Of a stretch of 64,000 nt of DNA, positions 27,219-36,211 are shown piece after piece. Positions within the stretch are counted from its first letter, which is position 1. The number at the start of each line of letters is the position of its first letter. A program made the translations under genes and the position numbers. Source of the stretch: Bacillota bacterium (lineage in GTDB: Bacteria > Bacteroidota > Bacteroidia > Bacteroidales > Bacteroidaceae); contig JAMPFD010000005.1 of assembly GCA_023664625.1 (NCBI GenBank), positions 148,988-212,987 on the forward strand, written 5' to 3'. The notes beneath the pieces were generated by a model, which was not told the DNA's origin, did not search any database, and saw nothing but the letters and a program-made list of their open reading frames with translations.

Positions 27219-28613
27219 ATGTCAAAGATATTTGTATTCGGAATAGGCGGCACAGGTTCCAGAGTGCTCCGTTCGCTCACCATGCTGCTTGCCTCCGGTG
27301 TGAGATTCGGAGCAGACGAGATTGTACCGGTCATAATAGACCCTGACAATGCCAATGCCGACCTCACACGCACAGTGGCACTGCTGAACAACTATGCCTC
27401 GATAAGAAAGTCGCTGCATTTCGGCAGTGACACAGAGAACCGTTTCTTCAGGACGGATATAGAGAGTTTCCTGCCTAACTATACCCTGCACATAAATGAC
27501 ACAGACGATAAGTCATTCAGGGAGTTCATAAACTATGCCTCCATGTCAAAGCCCAACCAGGCTCTGACAAAGATGCTCTTCTCTGACAAGAATCTCGCAT
27601 CCTCAATGGAAGTAGGCTTCAAGGGCAACCCTAACATAGGCAGCGTGGTGCTGAACCAGATAGCACACTCCGATGACTTTCAGGAAATTGCCAATAAGTT
27701 CAGTGCCGGCGACCATATTTTTATCATCAGCTCCATATTCGGCGGTACGGGAGCCAGCGGATTTCCCCTACTGCTGAAAACCCTGCGTACGGGAAACAAC
27801 TTTCCAAACTATAATCTCATAAACCAGGCACAGATAGGAGCGGTCACAATACTTCCGTATTTCAAGCTCAGACCTGACGAGGAAAGCGAGATTGACTCAT
27901 CGACGTTTATCTCAAAGACAAAGTCGGCATTAGCTTACTATGAGAACAACATAATAAAGAACAACAGCATCAATGCACTGTACTATCTTGCCGATGACGT
28001 GGCAAACACATACGACAACCATGAGGGCGGCTCGTCACAGCAGAATGCGGCACATCTCATAGAGTTTCTCGGAGCCACCGCCATCATTGATTTCTCCAAC
28101 TCACAATTTGCAAATCCTGCCAACATGGAGCTCGGCATACGCGAAAGTGACGGTTCGGTATCGTTCGGTTCCTTCTACCGCAAGATGCATGACATGCTCT
28201 ACCGGCCCATGTCTCAGTTTGCCTTGATGTCAAACGCACTTACTCACAAGCTTGACACATACAGAGCGAGCAGCTTTGCCGCCAACAACGGCAATTTCGA
28301 AGACCTGTACTCAGGCGCGTTCTTTAATGAACTCTCTGACTTGCTAAGAAAATATCAGGAATGGCTGAAAGAAATGAAGGACAACAAGCGTCCGCTTGAC
28401 CTGTTCAACCTTAATTGCGGAGACAAGCCGTTCGACCTCGTGACAGGAGTCAAGCCCAAACGCATTCTCAGCAAGCATTCAGACTACAACCTTGTAACTG
28501 ACCGACTGAATTCTGCAGTAAGGAAATGCAAGAGCAAAGGAAAGGAGGACAAATTCCTCGAAATGTTCTTCCATGGAACAAGGCAGCTGGTGTCCGAAAA
28601 GCTCAGCAACTGA
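27219..28613 (+). CDS. Tubulin-like GTPase (Tubulin_2 type)
   Basis: 464 aa. The N-terminus FVFGIGGTGSRVLRSL is the first nucleotide loop of the FtsZ/tubulin superfamily, and IISSIFGGTGASGFPLLLKTLR near residue 170-190 contains the tubulin signature (GGTG[SA][SG]). VIIDPDNANADLTRT follows the position that binds base/ribose. The C-terminal half is unlike FtsZ. The Tubulin_2 family is known from conflict-type operons together with vWA proteins; no individual function is established. In this locus it sits next to an actin-fold ATPase, so two kinds of cytoskeletal nucleotide-binding protein share one operon. Confidence 0.8.
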   Translation: MSKIFVFGIGGTGSRVLRSLTMLLASGVRFGADEIVPVIIDPDNANADLTRTVALLNNYASIRKSLHFGSDTENRFFRTDIESFLPNYTLHINDTDDKSFREFINYASMSKPNQALTKMLFSDKNLASSMEVGFKGNPNIGSVVLNQIAHSDDFQEIANKFSAGDHIFIISSIFGGTGASGFPLLLKTLRTGNNFPNYNLINQAQIGAVTILPYFKLRPDEESEIDSSTFISKTKSALAYYENNIIKNNSINALYYLADDVANTYDNHEGGSSQQNAAHLIEFLGATAIIDFSNSQFANPANMELGIRESDGSVSFGSFYRKMHDMLYRPMSQFALMSNALTHKLDTYRASSFAANNGNFEDLYSGAFFNELSDLLRKYQEWLKEMKDNKRPLDLFNLNCGDKPFDLVTGVKPKRILSKHSDYNLVTDRLNSAVRKCKSKGKEDKFLEMFFHGTRQLVSEKLSN

Positions 28614-28690
28614 AAGTCATAGGGCTGTATACCATACGGATACCACTTGTTAAGGTACCGATAACCTTTTAACCAGAAACAATAACTATT

Positions 28691-31600
28691 ATGTCTAAGA
28701 TATTCCGACTATACAAAGAGGGAACAACAACGTACGAAGACTGGAACAACAGTCCGGCGTACCCCTATAACTCCACAAGCCGCGACACCATAGAAGACCC
28801 TGACGGAGCTTCTGCCCGTCACGAGATAACCTCCATACCTTCGCCATTCGCCCGCATAGACCTTATAAAGACAGCCTTCAAGGAAGTCTGCAAGCCTGTA
28901 GGGAAAACAGGCGTTCCAAATCTCAACGGCAAAACAATATTCCATAAAATGGTGTCAGACACGCTTGACGTGGCAGAGATTTTCTTCAATATAGAGAAGT
29001 TCAAAGATAAGGTGGAGATAATAAAATGGGATGCTTCCGCCATGCTCGCCGAACTTGACAGTTCGGACAGCTCCGGTCACAGATACCTTGCCGATGCGTT
29101 GAGGAAATATATGCAGTCAGATGCCAAGACTTACAATTTCGGCAGCATAAGGAGCATATACCTCCTCAACTACATCGAAGGTCCTGACGAACTGAACATC
29201 ATAGGAGCGACATCACCGGCGACACTGTTTTTCAGCAATGCCAACAGGCTTGAGTATGTCAATGACATATTCTTCGGCGAGGACAAGCCGTTCGATGAAG
29301 ACTACCAGCCTCTGTACAAAAGAGATTTCGAGTTCGTGAAATATTTCTTTGCACTCAGGAAAAGCATCCCTGACTTTGCCGGACTGTTTCCTGAACTTGA
29401 CGCTTATCTGTCATGTACATACCGTGAAATATCCGGCCAAGAGAAGAAGAACATTCTTAACAACTTGCCGGAAACATATCTTGACGGTCTTTCATCCATC
29501 TCTGTCAGCGACGGCAGTCAGTCTGACATCGTGGAAGTAATTGGATATACACTATACAGGAAAACTCCACAGCCTGTGACATCAGTGAGCGACTTTACCA
29601 TAAAGACAACAAAGACCACTTTACTCCGCCCGCTTGTCCTTCCTGTATCTTCAGGAAATAAATACAGTGACCTGCAATATACCACCGGCAAGTGGGGAAC
29701 GTCAAATGCCGCTCCGTATCTTGACAATGAGGGGAATCTCCCGGAAAGGAAACTGCCTTATGACGGAGCACAGCACCCTTATCTCACCATAAGCGATTTT
29801 CTCGAGAATACCATCCTCAGAGTACCTCATACGCTGAACACGGGGAATTACTTTGACGGAAACATCAGTCTCAGGGACAGCAGAATGGCATATCTGCTTC
29901 CGGTAAAGCCACTGCTGTTTGAATATTTCACAGCTGAGGAAATCCGCAGCAACATGCCTGACGGAAAACCTATGCTGGAAATGGAAGCTCTTGCCGGCAA
30001 GTCGGGCATCGCCGTGACGCTGCGTATTCCTGTCAAAGGAAACGGAAAGATAACGTATGTTGAATATACCCGTACATACTATAATAACTCCACTGCCGAC
30101 TTGGAAAACAATAAAGGTGGCCTGGTCGAAACAGATTTCACCGGTTTCGTGATGCCTCAGGTGAAGTTCCTGAATGACAGCGATGCCGTATACAACATCT
30201 CCTGCATACAGTTGCCAAAAGGCAGAACTGAATTCATCTTCTTTAAGGAAGACAAAAAGATACAGCCTAAAAGCATCACCTGCCGTGACAAGGATCTTGG
30301 TTTAAGAAAAGCAGACAATTATCTTCTGGATAAGACAAATTTTGACTTTATTCAGGTAAGGCATCAGTATGGACATTCAGGAGTGATGCTGCCGTTGTTA
30401 AGAGAACAGAAAAACATAGAACACTTTGAGTTTGCCATTGATCTTGGAACATCGAACACACACGTTGAATTCAGGAAAGACGGAGAGAAGCCTGAGGCAT
30501 TCTCTTTCTCTGCAAACGAACGTCCGCTTTGTGAGATGTTCATCCCTGAAAAGAATGAATACGGAGCATCGGTTGATTTAGTTAACGAGACTGATATTAT
30601 GGAGAAAGACTTCATTCCGGGAGAGATAGGACGGAATGATTTGCGTTTCCCTACACGCACGGTGCTGTCGTGTGCGAGGACCATCGACTGGAAAGATGCC
30701 ATTGACCCGTTCACGCTTGTCAACATTCCTTTCACCTACGACAAGCGTGCCGAGTATCCATACAACAACTACAGATGCAACATAAAATGGGGCAACGGTG
30801 ACGACCTGCGTGTCATGGAGTCTTACGTACGCTGCCTCATGCTCATCATCAGGAACAAGGTGCTTCTCAACAACGGTGACCTGCAGAAGACAAAGATAAT
30901 ATGGTTCTACCCTATCAGCATGGCTCCGAAACGACTGCGCAGGCTTAAGGAGACATGGGACGATGCCTATAGGGAATACTTCGGCGAGGGTACTACTGAA
31001 AGCATGACGGAATCGGCCGCGCCTATACAGTATTTCTTCAAAAGATACTCCACCGCCACTGACCTTGTCAATGTGGACATAGGCGGCGGCACAACCGACA
31101 TTGCCTTTGCCAAGGACAAAAACATCAGCTATGTCACATCTTTCCGCTTTGCATCGAACGTTCTTTTTGAGGATTCATTCTCTGAACTTGAAGACAGCAA
31201 TGGAATCATTGACAGATATAAGGGAGAAATCCGGAAAATCTTCGAGGAGAAGAAACTTTCCGAATTGGCAACCGTATTTGGCAGTAAGAACAACGGAAGA
31301 CCGGCGAATATGGCATCGTTCCTTTTCGGACTGAAGGACAACACTATTGCAAAGAGCAACGGAATAGATATAAAGACTCTTGACTTTAACAGGATGCTTC
31401 AGGAGGACGAGAATTACAGGATAGTGTTCATCATATTCTATACATCCATTATCTACCATATAGCACATATTGTCAGGAATCTCGGACTTGACGTGCCACG
31501 GCATATCTCGTTCAGCGGAAACGGCAGCAAGGTGATACGCATTGTCACAACCGACTCTAAACTGCTCGCAAGATATACAAAGCTGGTGTTTGAGAAAATC

Positions 31601-32083
31601 CTCGGCAGACCTTACGGCAAGGAACTGGAACTGCTGGGACTGGAACGTGACTCCAACCCAAAGGAATCAACCTGCAAGGGCGGAATCATAGGCTGTGAGG
31701 ATGAGGATAACCATGACAAGACCATTGTCTTCAAGAGTGACTGTTCCGGACTGGTGACAGATGCCGACACATACGCCGCCATCAACGATACATATAAACA
31801 GCATACCGTAGAAGCCGTGGATGATTTCTTCATGTTTGTACTTGAAGACATGAACAAGGCTTTCAACTTTGACAGGAATTTCGGAGTGACGGCACTGTCG
31901 GTACAGATTGCCAAAGAAACGGCAGGGAAAGACCTCATGACTTACCTGGAAAAGGGTATAATCCAGAGAATGGAAGAGACAGAAGGCACTGACAGAATAG
32001 AGGAAACTTTCTTCTACTATCCTATAAAAGGTGTGCTGCAGGCCATCTCCGCAGAGATTTACAACGAATTACAACAATCGTAA
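28691..32083 (+). CDS. SrfB-like giant actin-fold ATPase
   Basis: 1130 aa. The first ~575 residues have no motif I recognise. From about 578 an actin/Hsp70-type ATPase domain begins: phosphate-1 FAIDLGTSNTHVEFRK (near 582), phosphate-2 NVDIGGGTTDIAFAKD (near 795), and adenosine-side HISFSGNGSKVIRI (near 937). Architecture and length resemble the SrfB 'virulence factor' family. It is cytoplasmic. The function of SrfB is unknown; the old name comes from a Salmonella gene regulated by SsrB. Between tubulin-like and channel genes it probably supplies ATP-dependent assembly or signalling. Confidence 0.75.
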   Translation: MSKIFRLYKEGTTTYEDWNNSPAYPYNSTSRDTIEDPDGASARHEITSIPSPFARIDLIKTAFKEVCKPVGKTGVPNLNGKTIFHKMVSDTLDVAEIFFNIEKFKDKVEIIKWDASAMLAELDSSDSSGHRYLADALRKYMQSDAKTYNFGSIRSIYLLNYIEGPDELNIIGATSPATLFFSNANRLEYVNDIFFGEDKPFDEDYQPLYKRDFEFVKYFFALRKSIPDFAGLFPELDAYLSCTYREISGQEKKNILNNLPETYLDGLSSISVSDGSQSDIVEVIGYTLYRKTPQPVTSVSDFTIKTTKTTLLRPLVLPVSSGNKYSDLQYTTGKWGTSNAAPYLDNEGNLPERKLPYDGAQHPYLTISDFLENTILRVPHTLNTGNYFDGNISLRDSRMAYLLPVKPLLFEYFTAEEIRSNMPDGKPMLEMEALAGKSGIAVTLRIPVKGNGKITYVEYTRTYYNNSTADLENNKGGLVETDFTGFVMPQVKFLNDSDAVYNISCIQLPKGRTEFIFFKEDKKIQPKSITCRDKDLGLRKADNYLLDKTNFDFIQVRHQYGHSGVMLPLLREQKNIEHFEFAIDLGTSNTHVEFRKDGEKPEAFSFSANERPLCEMFIPEKNEYGASVDLVNETDIMEKDFIPGEIGRNDLRFPTRTVLSCARTIDWKDAIDPFTLVNIPFTYDKRAEYPYNNYRCNIKWGNGDDLRVMESYVRCLMLIIRNKVLLNNGDLQKTKIIWFYPISMAPKRLRRLKETWDDAYREYFGEGTTESMTESAAPIQYFFKRYSTATDLVNVDIGGGTTDIAFAKDKNISYVTSFRFASNVLFEDSFSELEDSNGIIDRYKGEIRKIFEEKKLSELATVFGSKNNGRPANMASFLFGLKDNTIAKSNGIDIKTLDFNRMLQEDENYRIVFIIFYTSIIYHIAHIVRNLGLDVPRHISFSGNGSKVIRIVTTDSKLLARYTKLVFEKILGRPYGKELELLGLERDSNPKESTCKGGIIGCEDEDNHDKTIVFKSDCSGLVTDADTYAAINDTYKQHTVEAVDDFFMFVLEDMNKAFNFDRNFGVTALSVQIAKETAGKDLMTYLEKGIIQRMEETEGTDRIEETFFYYPIKGVLQAISAEIYNELQQS

Positions 32084-32099
32084 TAAAAAAAAAACTATC

Positions 32100-33059
32100 A
32101 TGAAACTCAGAAAAATGCTGATGATATTGACAGTGGCATCACTAATAACCGGTGTTGGAATATATATTTACATTTATAATCTTAATACCCCTTCTGAAGA
32201 CACACTGGCAAATAATGAAAACACATGTGCTGGAGATTCTATTTCACAGGGATATGACAATAATACGAATGAGATGCAAGGACACGCTTGTGATTCTATT
32301 TTACAGGTAGTGAAAGATTATATGGAAGAATATTATCAAAAAAAGTTAATTGATAAAGATTCTATTCCACAGGCAGTGAAAGATTATATGGAAGAACATT
32401 ATCAAAAAAAGGCACAGACTGAAAAGGATGATTTATCCGGATACATTTCATGGATTCCTGGAATTATCGGACTTTTCATGGCTGTCATTGCCATGAGAGG
32501 AGCAGGTAAGTACAGGAAGGAACTCAAAAAGTACCAGGAAAGACTTGACAGACATAGAAAAGACATAGAAGGGCTGAAATCTAACCAAAGCAGCAATTTC
32601 CATGTCCCGTCTTCTCATGATAAGCCGTCATTCCAAGTCAGAGATTTGGAAACCAGAATCTCTAATTTGGAGAGACTCTCACGACAAAAGACGGTTCCGG
32701 TTGCCACTCCTTCTCCTAAACCAACTGAAATATCTATTCCTAAAAACAAAGTAAGGAAAGGATATTTCGACACTCCTGTAAAAGGAGGAGGAACCGGATA
32801 TTTCAACGAACTTGTCGAGAATGTGGAGTATGCCAATTTTGATGTGGAGGTGACAGACAACAAGGCTGAGTTCAAGCCGCGGCTGTCTGCAAAGCAGCTT
32901 TGCTACAGCGATGTCATGAAACCGGCCGTTGACATTGACTATAACGGTATACCGAAGGAAGAGGCCACACGTTTTTCAGTGATGGAGAAAGGCAAGGCCG
33001 TACTTCATGGTGACAGATGGATTATTGAGAAAAAGGTTGTCATTAAACTTGTAAAATAA
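32100..33059 (+). CDS. Membrane protein with coiled coil and internal repeats
   Basis: 319 aa from ATG 32100, 16 bp after the SrfB-like gene. One membrane segment at 8-27 (ILTVASLITGVGIYIYIYN) and a second near 118-137 (WIPGIIGLFMAVIAMRGAG). Between them two nearly identical units end in VKDYMEEYYQKK / VKDYMEEHYQKK. After the second segment comes a coiled coil (KYRKELKKYQERLDRHRKDI), a Pro/Ser/Thr linker and a beta-rich C-terminal domain. The loop with the repeats would be periplasmic. Family unknown; likely a structural part of the envelope complex. Confidence 0.6.
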   Translation: MKLRKMLMILTVASLITGVGIYIYIYNLNTPSEDTLANNENTCAGDSISQGYDNNTNEMQGHACDSILQVVKDYMEEYYQKKLIDKDSIPQAVKDYMEEHYQKKAQTEKDDLSGYISWIPGIIGLFMAVIAMRGAGKYRKELKKYQERLDRHRKDIEGLKSNQSSNFHVPSSHDKPSFQVRDLETRISNLERLSRQKTVPVATPSPKPTEISIPKNKVRKGYFDTPVKGGGTGYFNELVENVEYANFDVEVTDNKAEFKPRLSAKQLCYSDVMKPAVDIDYNGIPKEEATRFSVMEKGKAVLHGDRWIIEKKVVIKLVK

Positions 33060-33092
33060 CGTTTAACTCACTCATACACTAATCAAAGAATA

Positions 33093-34604
33093 ATGGGAAA
33101 TTTGGTACTTATAATAATAGCTGTCATAATATGTGTCCAGGTCTATTTCTTCTGGACTAATCTGCAGCGTATGAAGCAGTACAGCAATATTTTCAGTGAG
33201 AAAGACTCATGGGGATTCAGAAAAGATTCAATGTCAGGATTTATATCTGATATCTATGGTAAGGGTAATAATATTTTCAAGGATATAGTCTCATCAATAA
33301 ATAAATATCTTGGCAACAACTCCGGCTCCGTCATTGACTTCGGGCTTCTGAAAGATGCCGTTGACCGTCATTGTGAGTCCGTGGAGAACGACATTACCAC
33401 CCAGACCCCTATTCCGCTCTACTGCGGACTGGCCGGAACCATGGCAGGAGTAATAATAGGCCTTTTTGACCTGCTGCACTCTGATGCCATTCTCACACTT
33501 ATGGGCAGCGGCGCGGGGCAAATAGACCAGTCCGCAGCGGCAGCGGCAGGAGGCATTGATGCACTGCTGCAGGGTGTGGCATGGGCCATGGTAGCGTCAA
33601 TATGCGGTATAATCCTGACAACGGCTAACTCTGTACTCTTCAAGGAATACAAGCTGAAGGAAGAGGAAGGCAAGAACTCTTTTCTTTCATGGATGCAGGC
33701 GGAACTTCTTCCGGAACTGCCGTCGGACACTTCACAGGCTCTCAACCAGATGGTCAAGAACCTCAATAATTTCAACAATACATTCTCCCAGAACACATCA
33801 AATCTCGGCAGCGCGCTGAAGACTGTAAATGAGTCATACAAGATACAGGCTGATGTCATCAAGGCAGTTCACGACATGGACTTCATGAAGATGGCAAAGG
33901 CTAATGTCAAGGTGCTTGAAGAGCTGCAGAAATGTACGGACAAGCTTGCATGGTTTAACAACTATCTCTCAGAGATAGAGGGTTACACTGCGGCGATACA
34001 CAGGTTTGAGACTCTGTTTAACCAGCAGGCTGACAGAGTCCACGTTCTTGAAGAGATAAGAGATTTCTTCAACCGTCACAAAAGTGAGATAGCAGAGACC
34101 ACAGCTGATGCTGACCGTGAACTGAAAATGGCCCTCACTTATATCAGGGATTCCACATATTCAAACGTCAACTCACTTCACCAAAGCTTTGTTGAGCAGA
34201 GCGAGACCTTCAAGCAGATACTAAAAGAAGAGAAGGAGGAATTTGAGAAATTCACAGATGACCTGAAGGTTCAGTTCAGCGAGCAGATGAGACAGATGCC
34301 TCAGACAGCCAAGCAGCTTGACGAAATAGCAAAGATTCCTTCTCGCCTTAACACACTTATTGAAAAGATGGAAAAGTCAAATTCCAATCTTGCTGAAGAG
34401 GTGTCACGCGCGCTTGCGGCCTTGACAGCGACAAGAGGCAATGTGACAACGACAGACAGTGACGGTAAAACCGTGATAGTTCCATCACGTGGCGACATGC
34501 CACTCTGGATGCAGATAACGGGTTGGGCGGCATTGGTTATCATGGCCATTGTCCTGTTGCTGAATTTCCTGTATAATATTTATTATATATTCTATGTCGA
34601 ATAA
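33093..34604 (+). CDS. MotA/TolQ/ExbB-type (ZorA-like) proton-channel subunit
   Basis: 503 aa. Membrane segments lie near 3-22, near 107-130 (YCGLAGTMAGVIIGLFDLL) and near 165-195 (LLQGVAWAMVASICGIILTTA); the last two carry the small-residue pattern of the MotA/TolQ/ExbB channel core. A long helical, coiled-coil region follows (about 215-460, e.g. RELKMALTYIRD), as in the tail of ZorA. Unlike known ZorA it ends in another membrane segment (WMQITGWAALVIMAIVLLLNFLYN). It overlaps the MotB-like gene by 11 bp, the normal arrangement of a channel pair. Confidence 0.8.
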   Translation: MGNLVLIIIAVIICVQVYFFWTNLQRMKQYSNIFSEKDSWGFRKDSMSGFISDIYGKGNNIFKDIVSSINKYLGNNSGSVIDFGLLKDAVDRHCESVENDITTQTPIPLYCGLAGTMAGVIIGLFDLLHSDAILTLMGSGAGQIDQSAAAAAGGIDALLQGVAWAMVASICGIILTTANSVLFKEYKLKEEEGKNSFLSWMQAELLPELPSDTSQALNQMVKNLNNFNNTFSQNTSNLGSALKTVNESYKIQADVIKAVHDMDFMKMAKANVKVLEELQKCTDKLAWFNNYLSEIEGYTAAIHRFETLFNQQADRVHVLEEIRDFFNRHKSEIAETTADADRELKMALTYIRDSTYSNVNSLHQSFVEQSETFKQILKEEKEEFEKFTDDLKVQFSEQMRQMPQTAKQLDEIAKIPSRLNTLIEKMEKSNSNLAEEVSRALAALTATRGNVTTTDSDGKTVIVPSRGDMPLWMQITGWAALVIMAIVLLLNFLYNIYYIFYVE

Positions 34605-35229
34605 AAAAGAATCATTTTTCTGGACAAGCTATTCCGACCTCATGACAAGTCTGTTCTTTGTCATGCTTGTACTGTTTGTGCTTGTCATAGTGCTCCTGCA
34701 CAAGCGAATGGAGGCTACCGAAGCCCAGCTGGAAGAAATAAAGAAAGTCGAGCAGTCAACAAAAGACCTCAGCAAGAAAGATAATTTCATCTATCGCCCT
34801 GACTATAAGAAATATGTGCTTAATATTGAAGTGCAGTATCCTGACGGCTCGGCCGATATAGGAGAAATGATCGCTGATAATCCGAAGGAACAGTTCCGGA
34901 AGCTGATTGCCGCAGGGCGTGAGATTCAGAGTTTCCTTGAAGAACATAACAAGTATCAGTATATCCTTATCATTGAGGGGCAGGCTTCAAGAGACAATTA
35001 TATATACAATTATGAATTAAGCTACCAGCGTGCACTCGGACTTATGCGCTTCTGGATAAATGATGCCAAGATTGATTTTGCGGATAACTGCGAGATACTC
35101 ATTTCCGGAAGCGGTGACGGACAGCTTGACACTCATTCCATGCGCGAAAGCGGCAATGAGAGGAAGAACCAGCGCTTCCTGATACATATACTCCCTAAAA
35201 ATATCTTTGAACAGCATACGGAACGGTGA
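34594..35229 (+). CDS. MotB/OmpA-type (ZorB-like) stator subunit
   Basis: 211 aa. One N-terminal membrane helix, with SYSDLMTSLFFVMLVLFVLVIVLL; its Asp14 matches the proton-carrying Asp of MotB and ZorB. A short coiled-coil linker follows, then an OmpA-like peptidoglycan-binding domain (LIIEGQASRDNYIYNYELSYQRALGLM, ISGSGDG...NERKNQRFLIHI). Together with the upstream gene it forms an ion-driven stator anchored in peptidoglycan. The conserved Asp implies proton or sodium flow rather than a purely structural role. Confidence 0.85.
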   Translation: MSNKKESFFWTSYSDLMTSLFFVMLVLFVLVIVLLHKRMEATEAQLEEIKKVEQSTKDLSKKDNFIYRPDYKKYVLNIEVQYPDGSADIGEMIADNPKEQFRKLIAAGREIQSFLEEHNKYQYILIIEGQASRDNYIYNYELSYQRALGLMRFWINDAKIDFADNCEILISGSGDGQLDTHSMRESGNERKNQRFLIHILPKNIFEQHTER

Positions 35230-35303
35230 CTGATGGTATGAATACTCCGGAACGCATAGAACAATATGGTTTAACTGATAATATAAAAACATAGGCTGAT
35301 AAA

Positions 35304-36050
35304 ATGAAAGTACATAGTCTGCTCATAACAATCATTTCCATGGCTCTCCTGTGCTCCTGTGCCCATAAGTCAGGGCATAGAAAGCCTGACGGTCTTTCCG
35401 CTGTCAGGAAACAAGCACGGCATTCTTCCGGTTCTGGAAAAAGAAGCACTGATGTGCCTGTCGGCAATAATAATGATGACAGCGACAGACTTGACGGCTC
35501 GAAGATTTTTGCAAAATATAATACGGCGGTATTCATGGTGTACACTTCCGACGGCTACAACACTTATCAGGGGTCGGGCTTCTTCATCAACGGCGACGGA
35601 CTGGCTGTAAGCAACTATCATGTGTTCAAGGGTACGGGCATAGGGAATGAATGTATAAAACTCTCCGGAAGCAAGAATATATATAAGGTGGCTGAAATAA
35701 TACATAGAAGTGAGGACGAGGATTTTATCATTTTCCGTGTTGGCATAACCGGAACAAGCTTCATTCCTGTGGCACGGCAGAAACCTAAGGTTGGAGAGAA
35801 AGTCTATGCCATAGGAAGTCCGAAAGGTTTGGAAAACACCTTCTCCTCAGGAGAAGTGTCACAGTGGCGTGACACTAACCTCATGCAGATTTCCGCCCTG
35901 ATAGACCACGGCAGCAGCGGCGGTGCGCTGATAAACGAATATGGAGAGGTGGTGGGAATAACCTCCGGAACATTCTATGAAGGTTCACAGGCTAATCTTA
36001 ACTATGCTTGGAGCATAGATGTCATAAAACCGTATGTCAAATGTAAATGA
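35304..36050 (+). CDS. Trypsin-like serine protease lipoprotein (S1C type)
   Basis: 248 aa. Lipobox LLCSC with Cys19. The chymotrypsin-fold triad is visible: His in VSNYHVFKG (near 107), Asp in EDEDFIIFRV (near 138) and Ser in IDHGSSGGALIN (near 205). YAIGSPKGLENTFSSGEVSQW is the usual strand before the serine. It is DegP/HtrA-like without a PDZ domain and probably faces the periplasm. It lies 74 bp after the MotB-like gene in the same direction, so it may act on an envelope partner of this locus. Confidence 0.85.
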   Translation: MKVHSLLITIISMALLCSCAHKSGHRKPDGLSAVRKQARHSSGSGKRSTDVPVGNNNDDSDRLDGSKIFAKYNTAVFMVYTSDGYNTYQGSGFFINGDGLAVSNYHVFKGTGIGNECIKLSGSKNIYKVAEIIHRSEDEDFIIFRVGITGTSFIPVARQKPKVGEKVYAIGSPKGLENTFSSGEVSQWRDTNLMQISALIDHGSSGGALINEYGEVVGITSGTFYEGSQANLNYAWSIDVIKPYVKCK

Positions 36051-36134
36051 GTTTATTCATGAAGAAAATAAATATGACATAGTTTTGTAATGTGCTTTTA
36101 TGACCATGAACCATTGTTGTTTAGTAACCATACA

Positions 36135-36175
36135 TATAATTATGGCAACAACAATGGATTATTGCCATAATTATA
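36135..36175. promoter_or_regulatory. Perfect 14-bp inverted repeat at the lysozyme promoter
   Basis: TATAATTATGGCAA and its exact reverse complement, 13 bp apart (36135-36148, 36162-36175). The right arm ends right before the -7 box of the following gene. It may be an operator, or the terminator of the protease gene (no T run). Confidence 0.65.
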
Positions 36176-36176
36176 T

Positions 36177-36184
36177 TACCTTTG
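36177..36184 (+). promoter_or_regulatory. -7 box for the GH25 lysozyme gene
   Basis: TACCTTTG matches TAnnTTTG. No TTTG is found at the -33 position; the inverted repeat takes that place, as expected of an activator- or repressor-controlled promoter. Confidence 0.55.
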
Positions 36185-36211
36185 TGGCAGGAAAATATAT
36201 TACAACTTATA

